Assembly (NCBI RefSeq): GCF_001431415.1
Contig: NZ_LDJI01000003.1
Location: 62,001-126,000 of the forward strand
Origin: Stenotrophomonas humi
GTDB taxonomy: Bacteria > Pseudomonadota > Gammaproteobacteria > Xanthomonadales > Xanthomonadaceae
Direction of reading: 5' to 3'
Length of the DNA stretch: 64,000 nucleotides
Shown: in pieces, positions 1-7,591 of the stretch
Numbering within the stretch: position 1 is the first letter of the stretch
Layout of the letters: each line of letters opens with the position of its first letter
Program-made: the position numbers and the translations under genes
Notes under the pieces: model-generated
Databases searched by the model: none
Told to the model about the DNA's origin: nothing
What the model saw: the letters and a program-made list of their open reading frames with translations, nothing else

Positions 1-764
1 AGCTGGGCCTGCCGTTGCATGTGTGGGATGTCGGTAGCCGCGCCACCACGTCCATCACCGGCGTGGTCAGCGACAAGCGCCGTCATGGCACCGACGATTT
101 CAGCACCGGCCCGGCGATGGATGCAGATGATCTGGATGCTGCTTTCGCGGCCGGCCGTCGCGCAGTGGAAACCGCCTGTGTGGATGGTGCCGAGCTGCTG
201 GTGTTCGGTGAAATGGGTATCGGCAATACCACCGCTGCGAGCGCGCTTGCGGCGGTGCTTGGTCCGCTGCCGCTGGATGAGCTGGTCGGTGCCGGTACGG
301 GCCTGGATGCTGTGCGCATGGTGCAGAAGAAGAACATCATCGCCCGCGCGCTGGCGCTGCATGGCGAAGCAATCAATGCCGCAGATGTGCCTGGCCGCGA
401 AGCGCTGCAACGCGTCGGAGGTCTGGAAATCGCCGCGATCAGTGCGGCGATGATCGCCGCGGCACAGCGCAAGGTGCCGGTACTGGTGGATGGCTTCATC
501 GTCAGTGCGGCTGCGCTTGCGGCCGTGCGGATCAATCCCGGTGTGCGGCCGTGGTTGTTGTTTTCGCACCAGTCGGCCGAGCGCGGCCATGTCCGCCTGC
601 TGGAAACGCTGCAGGCACAGCCGCTGCTGGCGTTGGACCTGCGCCTGGGTGAGGGCTCCGGTGCAGCGCTGGCCCTGCCGCTGGTGCGCATGGCCTGCGC
701 CCTGCACAACCAGATGGCGACCTTTGCCGAAGCGTCCGTGGCTGATCGCGGCGGCCTGCAATGA
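1..764 (+). CDS. cobT: Nicotinate-nucleotide--dimethylbenzimidazole phosphoribosyltransferase, 3' part
   Basis: The gene enters from the left edge, so only about 253 C-terminal residues are visible. CobT transfers phosphoribose from nicotinate mononucleotide to the lower-ligand base, giving alpha-ribazole phosphate for cobalamin. The stretch [13 protein letters not shown] is the family signature, followed by G(A)GTGLD and a C-terminal VLVDGFI segment as in CobT. Its TGA overlaps the ATG of the next gene (ATGA), which implies translational coupling in a cobT-cobC-cobS operon. Its true start cannot be seen. Confidence 0.95.
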   Translation, partial: LGLPLHVWDVGSRATTSITGVVSDKRRHGTDDFSTGPAMDADDLDAAFAAGRRAVETACVDGAELLVFGEMGIGNTTAASALAAVLGPLPLDELVGAGTGLDAVRMVQKKNIIARALALHGEAINAADVPGREALQRVGGLEIAAISAAMIAAAQRKVPVLVDGFIVSAAALAAVRINPGVRPWLLFSHQSAERGHVRLLETLQAQPLLALDLRLGEGSGAALALPLVRMACALHNQMATFAEASVADRGGLQ

Positions 765-1348
765 TCCTGGACCTGATGCGTCACGCTTCCACCGGTCGCC
801 AGGGCCACCTTGACGGCCGCACCGACCCGCCATTGATCGACGGCGCGATGGACGCGCTGTACCGCTGCCATGCAGGCATCGGCTGGAGCCGGGTGATCAG
901 CTCGCCGCGTCGTCGCGCGCTGGACACCGCACATGCGCTGGTTGCCGGCAGCAATCAGTTCTGCGAGATACATCCGGACTGGGCCGAGCTGGATTTCGGT
1001 GATTGGGATGGCCTGCATTTCGACGAACTGCCGGCAGAACAGCTGGCTGCGTTCTACGAAGAGCCGCATGACGTGGTGCCGCCCAACGGCGAGTCCTGGC
1101 AGCAGTTCCAGGCGCGGGTGGAAGAACAGTTGCACCGCCTGGTGGATGAGGACGACGGTGACGGTCTGCCGGTGCTGGTGGTCAGCCATGCCGGCGTGTT
1201 GCGGCTGGCGATCTCACGCATCTGCGGCATGCCTTTGTCGATGTTGTGGGCGGTACGCATCGACTACGGCACCCGCGTGCGCCTGCGCGTGGAGCGGGGC
1301 GATGACGGGCGTTTGTGGGGTGAGCTGCTGGAGCTGCGGCAACCATGA
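761..1348 (+). CDS. cobC: Alpha-ribazole phosphatase (histidine phosphatase family)
   Basis: Protein of 195 aa of the phosphoglycerate-mutase-like histidine phosphatase fold. The N-terminal RHAST (catalytic His near residue 8) and the later VVSHAGVLR carry the two active-site histidines. In cobalamin synthesis this enzyme removes phosphate from alpha-ribazole 5'-phosphate. The fold alone would allow other phosphatases. Its place between cobT and cobS, with 4-base overlaps on both sides, makes the cobalamin role the likely one. Confidence 0.88.
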   Translation: MILDLMRHASTGRQGHLDGRTDPPLIDGAMDALYRCHAGIGWSRVISSPRRRALDTAHALVAGSNQFCEIHPDWAELDFGDWDGLHFDELPAEQLAAFYEEPHDVVPPNGESWQQFQARVEEQLHRLVDEDDGDGLPVLVVSHAGVLRLAISRICGMPLSMLWAVRIDYGTRVRLRVERGDDGRLWGELLELRQP

Positions 1349-2088
1349 CCGTGCGCCGGCTGATCCTCGCCATCCAGTTCCTGACCCGTCTTCCGACCCC
1401 GCAGATAAAGGACTTCCGTCAGGACGATCTCACCCATTCGGCGGTGTATTACCCGCTGGTGGGTGTGATCATCGGCGTGCTGCTGGCGCTGCCGCTGTAT
1501 GGCTTTGGTGAGCGCCCCTGGCTGGCCGGCGTGATGGCGCTGCTGGTGTGGGTGTGGGTGACCGGCGCGCTGCACCTGGATGGCCTGGGGGATGTGGCCG
1601 ATGCGTTTGGTGCCGCCCATCGTGATCCGCAGCGCTTTCTGGAAGTGCTCAAGGATCCGCACATGGGCGTGTTCGGCGTGGTCACGCTGATCATGCAGCT
1701 GTTGTTGAAGTTCGTGCTGCTTACCGAGTTGGCCGCGAGCCCGCTGTGGTACGGCATTGTGCTGGTACCGGCATGGGCACGCTGGGGCACGCTGTGGTGG
1801 AGCCGTCTGCTGCCGTCGTTGCATGCAGCCGGCATGGCCGAGCGTTTTTCCTGGCAGTTGAGCCTGCGGTCGATGTGGTTGTGGGCGGCATTGCTGACGG
1901 TGATCACCGCCTTCGTCGCGTGGCCGTTGTTGCTGGCGTTGCTGCTGGTGCCGTTGATTGCCAGGTACTGGCGACGCACGCTCGGTGGCATTTCCGGCGA
2001 TTGTCTCGGCGCGAGTGTTGAAGTCACCGAAACCCTGCTGTTGTTGACGCTGGTGCTGCTGGCGGGCATCGAACTGCCGTTCGGCTGA
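1345..2088 (+). CDS. cobS: Adenosylcobinamide-GDP ribazoletransferase (cobalamin synthase)
   Basis: Integral membrane protein of 247 aa that joins adenosylcobinamide-GDP to alpha-ribazole, the last assembly step of cobalamin. Family signatures visible are the N-terminal QFLTRLP, YYPLVG and GALHLDGLGD, the conserved acidic motif in the first third. Several hydrophobic helices fill the rest, for example around residues 107-130 and 170-205. It overlaps cobC by ATGA and closes the operon. A dispersed repeat follows. Confidence 0.96.
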   Translation: MTVRRLILAIQFLTRLPTPQIKDFRQDDLTHSAVYYPLVGVIIGVLLALPLYGFGERPWLAGVMALLVWVWVTGALHLDGLGDVADAFGAAHRDPQRFLEVLKDPHMGVFGVVTLIMQLLLKFVLLTELAASPLWYGIVLVPAWARWGTLWWSRLLPSLHAAGMAERFSWQLSLRSMWLWAALLTVITAFVAWPLLLALLLVPLIARYWRRTLGGISGDCLGASVEVTETLLLLTLVLLAGIELPFG

Positions 2089-2102
2089 TCGAAGGCGCTG
2101 CG

Positions 2103-2236
2103 CTTCACTCCCTTTTCCCGCAATCGGGATGAAGGCATGTGGCATACGAGCCACTGGTTTGTGCATGACTGAACGTCACGCAGGCTGTGCGTGGCTGGGG
2201 TGCGGAGCGAGGTGCCCCGAAGGGGCGGTAAGGGCA
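2103..2236 (+). repeat. Dispersed intergenic repeat, copy A
   Basis: This stretch, in the 251-base gap after cobS, matches the reverse complement of 10281-10389 over roughly 100 bases. Shared blocks include GAAGGCATG, CGAGCCACTG and GCGGAGCGAGGTGCCC. Copy A carries about 28 extra bases near 2158-2188. It contains no open frame of note. The remainder of the gap up to 2339 holds nothing I recognise. Confidence 0.7.
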
Positions 2237-2339
2237 CGGGCGAAGCCTCGAAATCCCTGTCGTAGAAGTGGCGTTGCGTCCATGGCAACAACATCAACCG
2301 ATCCGCATCGCGGCCAAGGCCGCTCCACAGTGCGGTGCT

Positions 2340-2702
2340 TCAATCGTCGCCGAAGCGGATCTCGTCGGTCTCTTCATCATCCGCATCCACCTGCATGCGG
2401 GTTTCATGCACCGGCCCGGCCACCTGTGCGCCGCGTGCGGCGGGTAGTTCACCCACGGCGGTTTCGTATTCGGTGACCAGTTGCTGGCGACGTGCTTCGG
2501 GTATTTCCTGCCAATGGCAACCGACCAGTGCACCTTCAAGGGAGTACAGCAGGTTGAGGCTGGGCTTGAAGCCGGCGCGTTTTACTTTCATGAAAGCGCC
2601 AACCGCACCGGTCGCAATCAGGTCCTGTTCGCTGCGCAACCCCACCTGACGCAGCCATGCCGCACTCTTGGGGCCGATGTTGCGCAACTTGGTGGTACTC
2701 AC
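2340..2702 (-). CDS. TfoX C-terminal domain family protein
   Basis: Protein of 120 aa. Residues 1-80 (LRNIGPKSAAWL..VGL, then AFMKVKRAG and NLLYSLEGAL) are typical of the helical TfoX/Sxy C-terminal domain. The N-terminal TfoX domain is absent and the tail is acidic (ending DDEETDEIRFGDD). Full-length Sxy proteins act in competence regulation, but stand-alone C-terminal-domain proteins have no assigned function. The GTG start overlaps the TGA of msrC (GTGA), so the two are probably co-translated. Confidence 0.82.
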   Translation of the reverse strand: MSTTKLRNIGPKSAAWLRQVGLRSEQDLIATGAVGAFMKVKRAGFKPSLNLLYSLEGALVGCHWQEIPEARRQQLVTEYETAVGELPAARGAQVAGPVHETRMQVDADDEETDEIRFGDD

Positions 2703-3181
2703 TGCAGCGCCTCGACGAACACCTGGGCAATGGCTTCCAGCCCTGCCTGATCTTGCGCATCAAAGCGCGCGATCACCGGGCTGTCGATATCGAACACGCC
2801 GATCAGTTCGCCGTCGCGCACCAGCGGCACCACCAGCTCCGAGCGCGAGGCCGAATCGCAGGCGATGTGCCCCGGGAAGGCGTCCACGTCTTCGATCCGC
2901 TGGGTCTGGCGGCTGCTGGCCGCTGCGCCACACACGCCCTTGTGCAGAGGGATGCGTACGCAGGCCGGCAAACCCTGGAACGGGCCAACTACCAACTCCT
3001 TGCCGTCGTAGAAGTAGAAACCCACCCAGTTGAGCTGCGGCAGCGCGTGATAGACCAGCGCCGACAGGTTGGCGGCATTGGCAATGTGATTGGCCTCGCC
3101 ATGCACCAGCGCACGGGCCTGGGCCAGCAGTTGGGCGTACTGTTCCGGCTTGCTGCCGGTGAGCGTATTGGCATTGAACAT
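2699..3181 (-). CDS. msrC: Free methionine-(R)-sulfoxide reductase, GAF type
   Basis: Protein of 160 aa forming a single GAF domain. It reduces free L-methionine-(R)-sulfoxide in the cytoplasm as oxidative-stress repair. The motif NWVGFYF near residue 51 and cysteines C74, C84 and C108 (in LPACVR, KGVCG, HIACDS) match the three-cysteine catalytic set of the family. The ATG is preceded by a purine-rich stretch (CTCCAACGATG on the coding strand is a weak ribosome site). It is followed by and coupled to the TfoX-domain gene. Confidence 0.93.
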   Translation of the reverse strand: MFNANTLTGSKPEQYAQLLAQARALVHGEANHIANAANLSALVYHALPQLNWVGFYFYDGKELVVGPFQGLPACVRIPLHKGVCGAAASSRQTQRIEDVDAFPGHIACDSASRSELVVPLVRDGELIGVFDIDSPVIARFDAQDQAGLEAIAQVFVEALQ

Positions 3182-3489
3182 CGTTGGAGTCTAACTGCTG
3201 CAGGTCGGCGAATCTGCCAGATGCAGCGGCCAGGCGCCATCCCGTTGCCGGGCCGGGTGCGTGAATTGCATGCATGCGGATGACTTGCCCAGCGGGCTTC
3301 GGATCGGCTGGGGCGCGGCTACCGTCATGGGCGCTCGCGGCGGGTCGCAACATGCGTGAAGTACGCAGGTGCTTTCGCCTGTAGTCGGCAATGAAGTTCC
3401 CGGCATCAGGCAGGGCTGGGTCGTTGTCGCGCTGGAACCCGTGCGCGCATCGGTACGGTTGCTGCAGAACCGCTCGTTGAAATCCGGGC
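3182..3489. other. Intergenic stretch without recognised gene
   Basis: About 310 bases between the msrC start and the terminator of the phasin gene. It should hold the msrC promoter. I saw no convincing -35/-10 pair, RNA gene or repeat. Short open frames here have no ribosome site and no recognisable motif. Confidence 0.5.
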
Positions 3490-3529
3490 AAAAAAAAGAC
3501 CCGGCAGCGGGAGGGGATGCTGCCGGGTC
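3490..3529 (-). terminator. Rho-independent terminator of the phasin gene
   Basis: Perfect 11-bp stem GACCCGGCAGC (3498-3508) with its complement at 3519-3529. It is followed on the minus strand by a run of eight U (A-tract 3490-3497). It lies 40 bases beyond the stop of the minus-strand phasin gene. Confidence 0.9.
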
Positions 3530-3570
3530 CGGGTTGCGCGGGGGAGGGACCGCGCAAATTCGTTGGGGGG

Positions 3571-3933
3571 TCAACGTGTTTTCGGCGTTGCCTGAGCCCT
3601 GGCGGTCGCGAAGGGCTGGCGTGCCAGCTCGCCGAGCGCCTCTCCGGTCTTCAGGCTGAGGCCGATGGCTTCCTGGCTGGCCGTGGACAGACGTTCAAAG
3701 TTGTCACGGGCCACCTGCAACCCCTTGGGCAGCAGTGTCTGCAGATCCAGTGGCGCACCGGCCTGGGTCAACTCGCCGAAGAAGCCGGCGGTGGCGTTGG
3801 TGTTCCGCTCCAGGGTGCGAAGCTGCACGCCGAACACGCTTTCAGCGGTCTCCAACGTCAGCCGGTTGGCGCGATTGGCCGCGGCGGCGAACTGTTGGGT
3901 GTAGCGGCTGAAATCGTTGGCTTGAGCGGACAT
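3571..3933 (-). CDS. Phasin family protein
   Basis: Small protein, 120 aa from the chosen ATG. It has amphipathic helices and the phasin pattern (NDFSRYTQQFAAAANRAN, then FGVQLRTLERN and NFERLSTASQEA). Phasins coat polyhydroxyalkanoate granules, but in this bacterial group the family is also found without granule synthesis genes, so the role is open. The frame stays open to 4014, and an ATG at 3969 is possible. The chosen start gives the usual MSAQ-type N terminus with GGA upstream. It appears monocistronic and ends at a strong terminator. Confidence 0.85.
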   Translation of the reverse strand: MSAQANDFSRYTQQFAAAANRANRLTLETAESVFGVQLRTLERNTNATAGFFGELTQAGAPLDLQTLLPKGLQVARDNFERLSTASQEAIGLSLKTGEALGELARQPFATARAQATPKTR

Positions 3934-4200
3934 CGCGAATTCCGGAGCACCGTTGTTGCGTTGCAGCATAACGTGATTATGACGCGGCGCAACATCCTGA
4001 CTGTCGAATCCCATAACCGTTCAGCTTCGCGGATTCCCTCCGCGCCGCAGGTGGAGCGAGCGGGAGGCTACCTCCGCAATGGATCAACGCGCTCCAAGCC
4101 TTTGGGCGACATTGCCAAAGGCCGGTTCGTCCGCGCTTACGCTGGTGGCCTTACCCGGGTTATGGCTGCCTCAGCGTTGGAGGCAGCAGGGCTTCGCGGT

Positions 4201-4557
4201 TCATGGGCCGCGATAGCTGCAGCCGGAGGTGCAGGTCTCATGCACCACCACTTCGCTCAACAGCGGCAGGGCGGGTTTGAGACGGTCCCAGATCCACATC
4301 GCCAGACGCTCGCTGGTGGGATTCTCCAGCCCGGGAATGTCGTTGAGGTAGTTGTGGTCGAGCTGGTCATACAGCGGCCGGAAGGCGGCCTTGAGGTCGC
4401 TGAAATCCATGATCCAGCCGGTGTCCTCGCCCGGCTCGCCGCTGACCTTCAGCTCGATCCGGAATGAGTGACCGTGCAACCGTGCGCACTTGTGGCCCGG
4501 CGGGACGTTGGGCAGCCGGTGGGCGGCCTCGAGGGTGAAAACCTTGAAAATATCCAT
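4201..4557 (-). CDS. queD: 6-carboxy-5,6,7,8-tetrahydropterin synthase
   Basis: Protein of 118 aa of the PTPS fold. It converts 7,8-dihydroneopterin triphosphate to 6-carboxytetrahydropterin in the queuosine/preQ0 pathway. Zinc ligands are visible as H13, H28 and H30 (AAHRLP, LHGHSF). The catalytic cysteine is C24 ([10 protein letters not shown]), with H68 in LDHNYLN and E107 in VVHETCTS. The ATG at 4557 was chosen because the longer upstream frame has no family sequence. It is divergent from the TonB receptor gene. Confidence 0.95.
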   Translation of the reverse strand: MDIFKVFTLEAAHRLPNVPPGHKCARLHGHSFRIELKVSGEPGEDTGWIMDFSDLKAAFRPLYDQLDHNYLNDIPGLENPTSERLAMWIWDRLKPALPLLSEVVVHETCTSGCSYRGP

Positions 4558-4634
4558 GGCGCAATTGTAGGGCGCGCGCGGCGTGAAGCGATCAGCCGGG
4601 CGGGGCTGTCGAAAGGATAGGTTTAATTTATTCA

Positions 4635-4700
4635 TCCATCTTGATGGAGAGATGTAACAACTTGTTATGTCCGCATGAAGGGATGTTATTGGCCGGACAT
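4635..4700. promoter_or_regulatory. Cluster of short palindromes upstream of the TonB receptor
   Basis: Three dyads fall within 66 bases of the queD/receptor divergent gap: TCCATC-TT-GATGGA (4635-4648), TAACAA-C-TTGTTA (4655-4667), and ATGTCCG (4667-4673) facing CGGACAT (4694-4700). The local AT richness contrasts with the flanks. They could be operators or leader hairpins for the receptor gene; which protein binds is unknown. Confidence 0.4.
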
Positions 4701-4755
4701 TTGCCGTGCATGAGCTACTGCAGCGGTCGCTCCCGCTCTCTCCCCCAAGAATTTC

Positions 4756-7386
4756 ATGCTCAATCGCTCCCTGCTTGCCCTGGCCATCGCTGCCACCATC
4801 GCTGTCACCTCCCCTGCATCCGCCGAAACCGCCGCCAACGACAGCAAGACGCTCGACGCGGTGCGCGTGACCGGCTCCAACATCAAGCGCACCGATACCG
4901 AAACCGCCAATCCGGTGCAGGTCATCGAACGCCAGCAGCTGGAGCAATCCGGCAAGGCGACCGTCGCCGATCTGCTGCGCTCCATCTCGGCCAACACCGG
5001 CAATGCCGCCAACGAAACCAGCAACAGCGGCTGGGCCTCGGGCTCGGCCGGCATCGGTCTGCGTGGTTTGTCGCAGAAGAACACGTTGGTGCTGCTCAAT
5101 GGCCGCCGCCTGGCCAACTACGGCTTCCCGTCCGGTGGCTTGTCCGACACGTTCGTCAACCTCAACGCCTTGCCGCTGGTCGCGGTGGAACGCATCGAAG
5201 TGCTGAAGGACGGTGCCTCGGCGGTGTACGGCTCCGATGCGGTGGCCGGCGTGGTCAACATCATCACCCGTCAGGGTTTCGAAGGCGCTGAAGTGGGCGT
5301 CAGTGCTGGTACCGCCGATGCGGGCGGGCTGGATCAGCAGAATCTCAAGTTCGTTGGTGGCATCGGTGACCTGGCCAGTGATGGCTACAACATCCTGGTC
5401 TCGCTGGAAGGCTACAACCGTGATCGTCTGGATCAGGACGAACGCGACCTCACCCGCTCGGGCATCTATACCGACAAGGCAGGTGGTCGCTGGAACGGTT
5501 GGTCGGCCAAGGGCGCGCGCTTCCTGATCGGCGGCAAGTCGGTGGCGATGCTCGATGCCGCCGGCAACTGCCCGGAGGGGACCGTGCTCACCGCCAGTGG
5601 TCCGATCGACGGGCTGGCCGGTAACACCTGCGCCTTCAACCAGGCGCCGTACACCACGCTGATTCCTTCGACCAAGCGCTGGCAGGCTTACGTCAACGGC
5701 ACGCTGCGCCTGAGCGATTCGGTCGATGCGTTCGCCGAGGTGATCTACAGCGACATCAAGGGTGTGTCGTGGTTCGGTTCCAGCCCGTTCTTCACTCTGG
5801 AAAGTGGCCGCTTCGCACTCAATGCCGACACCGGCCTGGCCGAGCCGGTGAGTTCCAACCTGCCGGCGGGCAATCCCTACAATCCGTATGGTGTAGCGGT
5901 ACCGATTGAATACACGTTCTTCAATCTGGGCGGCACCCTCAAGACCAATCGCTCACGTGCCTATCGTGGCGTGCTCGGCCTGCGTGGGCAGGGCGAGAAG
6001 TGGGACTGGGAAGTGGGCGCCTTCCAGGCGGCCAGCCAGGAGCGTGAAACCGTCGCCGGTGGTTTCGCCAATCGCTGGGCGCTGTATGACGCGCTGGCCT
6101 CTGGCAGCTACAACCTGCTCAACCCGTCAGCCACCGATCCTGCCGTGCTGGCGGCCATCGGCCTGAGCACCTTGCGTCCGGCGGATTCGGTACTCAAGGG
6201 CATCGATGCCAAGGTATCCGGCGCGCTGGGTGAAACCTGGGCCGGCTCGATTGGTTTTGCCGCCGGCGTTGAATGGCGCCAGGAAAAACTCGACTCCGAC
6301 AATCCGTGGCAGATCGACGCCGGCCTGCAGGTGCGCCCGGCCATCGCCGAAGTGCACGGTCAACGGCAGGTCACCGCTGCCTACGCGGAAGTGAATGTGC
6401 CGCTGCACAGCACGCTGGAACTGCAGGCGGCCGCGCGCGCTGACCATTACAGCGATTTCGGTGATGCGTTCTCGCCGAAGCTGGGCCTGCGCTGGCAGCC
6501 GCAGGATTGGTTGCTGGTACGTGCTTCTGCTTCACGCGGCTTCCGCGCGCCCTCGCTGTCGGAGAACTCGGCGTCCACCAGCATCGCCTATGGCTCGGTG
6601 GTGGATCCGCATGACCCGGACGTACCGGGTTCGCGCCAGAACCCGACCTTCTTCACCGTCGGCAACAACAACCTGGACCCGGAACGTACCCGCAGCATCA
6701 ACGCCGGCTTCGTGCTCTCGCCGTGGGAGAACACCAGCTTGAGCGTGGACTACTACCGCATCAAGCTGGACAACCTGATCGGCAGCGGCAACACCACGAC
6801 GCTGGTTGCCGAGAACAATCCAGCCAACGTCGTGCGCGATGCGCGCGGCAAGCTGCTGGCGGTCTACAACCGCTACCAGAACCTGAGCGAGCTGCAGACC
6901 TCGGGCATCGACGTGGAACTGCGTCAGCGCTGGTCGACCGCACGTGCCGGTGACTTCGGTCTTTCCAGTGCGTTGACCTACGTCATCGACTACAAGCGCC
7001 CACAGGTGACTGGCGGCCCCTTGGTGGATTACGCCGGTTCCAATCTCGGCCCGTCGCTGCCGGATACCAAGGCCACCACCACGCTGGACTGGGCGCTGGG
7101 TGACTGGCGCACCGCACTCACCTGGTACTACACCAGCAGCTACGATCAGGAAGGCAGTGCCGCAGCCAAGGCCGTGCAGAAGGACGTGGCCAGCTACAGC
7201 CAGTTCGACCTGTACCTTGGGTACACCGGGATCGAAAAGTTGACGCTTTACGCCAAGGTGCAGAACATCGGCGACCGCCAGCCGCCGTATGACGCCACCT
7301 TCCCGGGCGTGCGTGCGCCTTACGACTTCAGCCAGTACGACCTGCGCGGGCGCTACTACACGGTCGGTTTCGACTATCGCTTCTGA
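4756..7386 (+). CDS. TonB-dependent outer-membrane receptor
   Basis: Protein of 876 aa with a signal peptide (residues 1-23, ending SPASA). A plug domain follows ([29 protein letters not shown], then [18 protein letters not shown] and [26 protein letters not shown]). The rest is a long beta-barrel ending in [10 protein letters not shown], with terminal Phe as expected for BAM insertion. The substrate is not evident. The plug resembles the large Xanthomonadaceae receptor class that imports carbohydrates, peptides or other nutrients rather than classical siderophore receptors. A secreted M14 peptidase lies next downstream, beyond a terminator. Confidence 0.93.
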   Translation: MLNRSLLALAIAATIAVTSPASAETAANDSKTLDAVRVTGSNIKRTDTETANPVQVIERQQLEQSGKATVADLLRSISANTGNAANETSNSGWASGSAGIGLRGLSQKNTLVLLNGRRLANYGFPSGGLSDTFVNLNALPLVAVERIEVLKDGASAVYGSDAVAGVVNIITRQGFEGAEVGVSAGTADAGGLDQQNLKFVGGIGDLASDGYNILVSLEGYNRDRLDQDERDLTRSGIYTDKAGGRWNGWSAKGARFLIGGKSVAMLDAAGNCPEGTVLTASGPIDGLAGNTCAFNQAPYTTLIPSTKRWQAYVNGTLRLSDSVDAFAEVIYSDIKGVSWFGSSPFFTLESGRFALNADTGLAEPVSSNLPAGNPYNPYGVAVPIEYTFFNLGGTLKTNRSRAYRGVLGLRGQGEKWDWEVGAFQAASQERETVAGGFANRWALYDALASGSYNLLNPSATDPAVLAAIGLSTLRPADSVLKGIDAKVSGALGETWAGSIGFAAGVEWRQEKLDSDNPWQIDAGLQVRPAIAEVHGQRQVTAAYAEVNVPLHSTLELQAAARADHYSDFGDAFSPKLGLRWQPQDWLLVRASASRGFRAPSLSENSASTSIAYGSVVDPHDPDVPGSRQNPTFFTVGNNNLDPERTRSINAGFVLSPWENTSLSVDYYRIKLDNLIGSGNTTTLVAENNPANVVRDARGKLLAVYNRYQNLSELQTSGIDVELRQRWSTARAGDFGLSSALTYVIDYKRPQVTGGPLVDYAGSNLGPSLPDTKATTTLDWALGDWRTALTWYYTSSYDQEGSAAAKAVQKDVASYSQFDLYLGYTGIEKLTLYAKVQNIGDRQPPYDATFPGVRAPYDFSQYDLRGRYYTVGFDYRF

Positions 7387-7409
7387 CCAACACCACGCAG
7401 CAACCAAAG

Positions 7410-7435
7410 CCCCTCTCCCGCGTGCGGGAGAGGGG
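7410..7435 (+). terminator. Hairpin terminator after the TonB receptor
   Basis: A 12-bp perfect stem CCCCTCTCCCGC with GCGGGAGAGGGG, 24 bases after the receptor stop. There is a short TT but no real U-run. The CCCTCTCCC...GGGAGAGGG word is a recurrent intergenic hairpin in this window (see also 10191-10228 and 14132-14159). The rest of the gap to 7591 holds nothing further that I recognise. Confidence 0.7.
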
Positions 7436-7591
7436 TTGGGGTGAGGGCCGCTCTTGTAGCGCGCAACCACGCTGCGCTTGGGGCATCACAAGGAAGGCCT
7501 TTGCCGAGCATGGTCCGGCACCATCGGCCTTCTCGCTTTCGATCACTGAACTTCGCAACGAAGGCCGCATGGCCGGGGGAGAGCTACACCC

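Noticed and set aside
4558..4947. N-terminal extension of queD
   Set aside because: The frame is open, but the extra residues have no family similarity and cross the divergent promoter gap; the ATG at 4557 gives the normal length.
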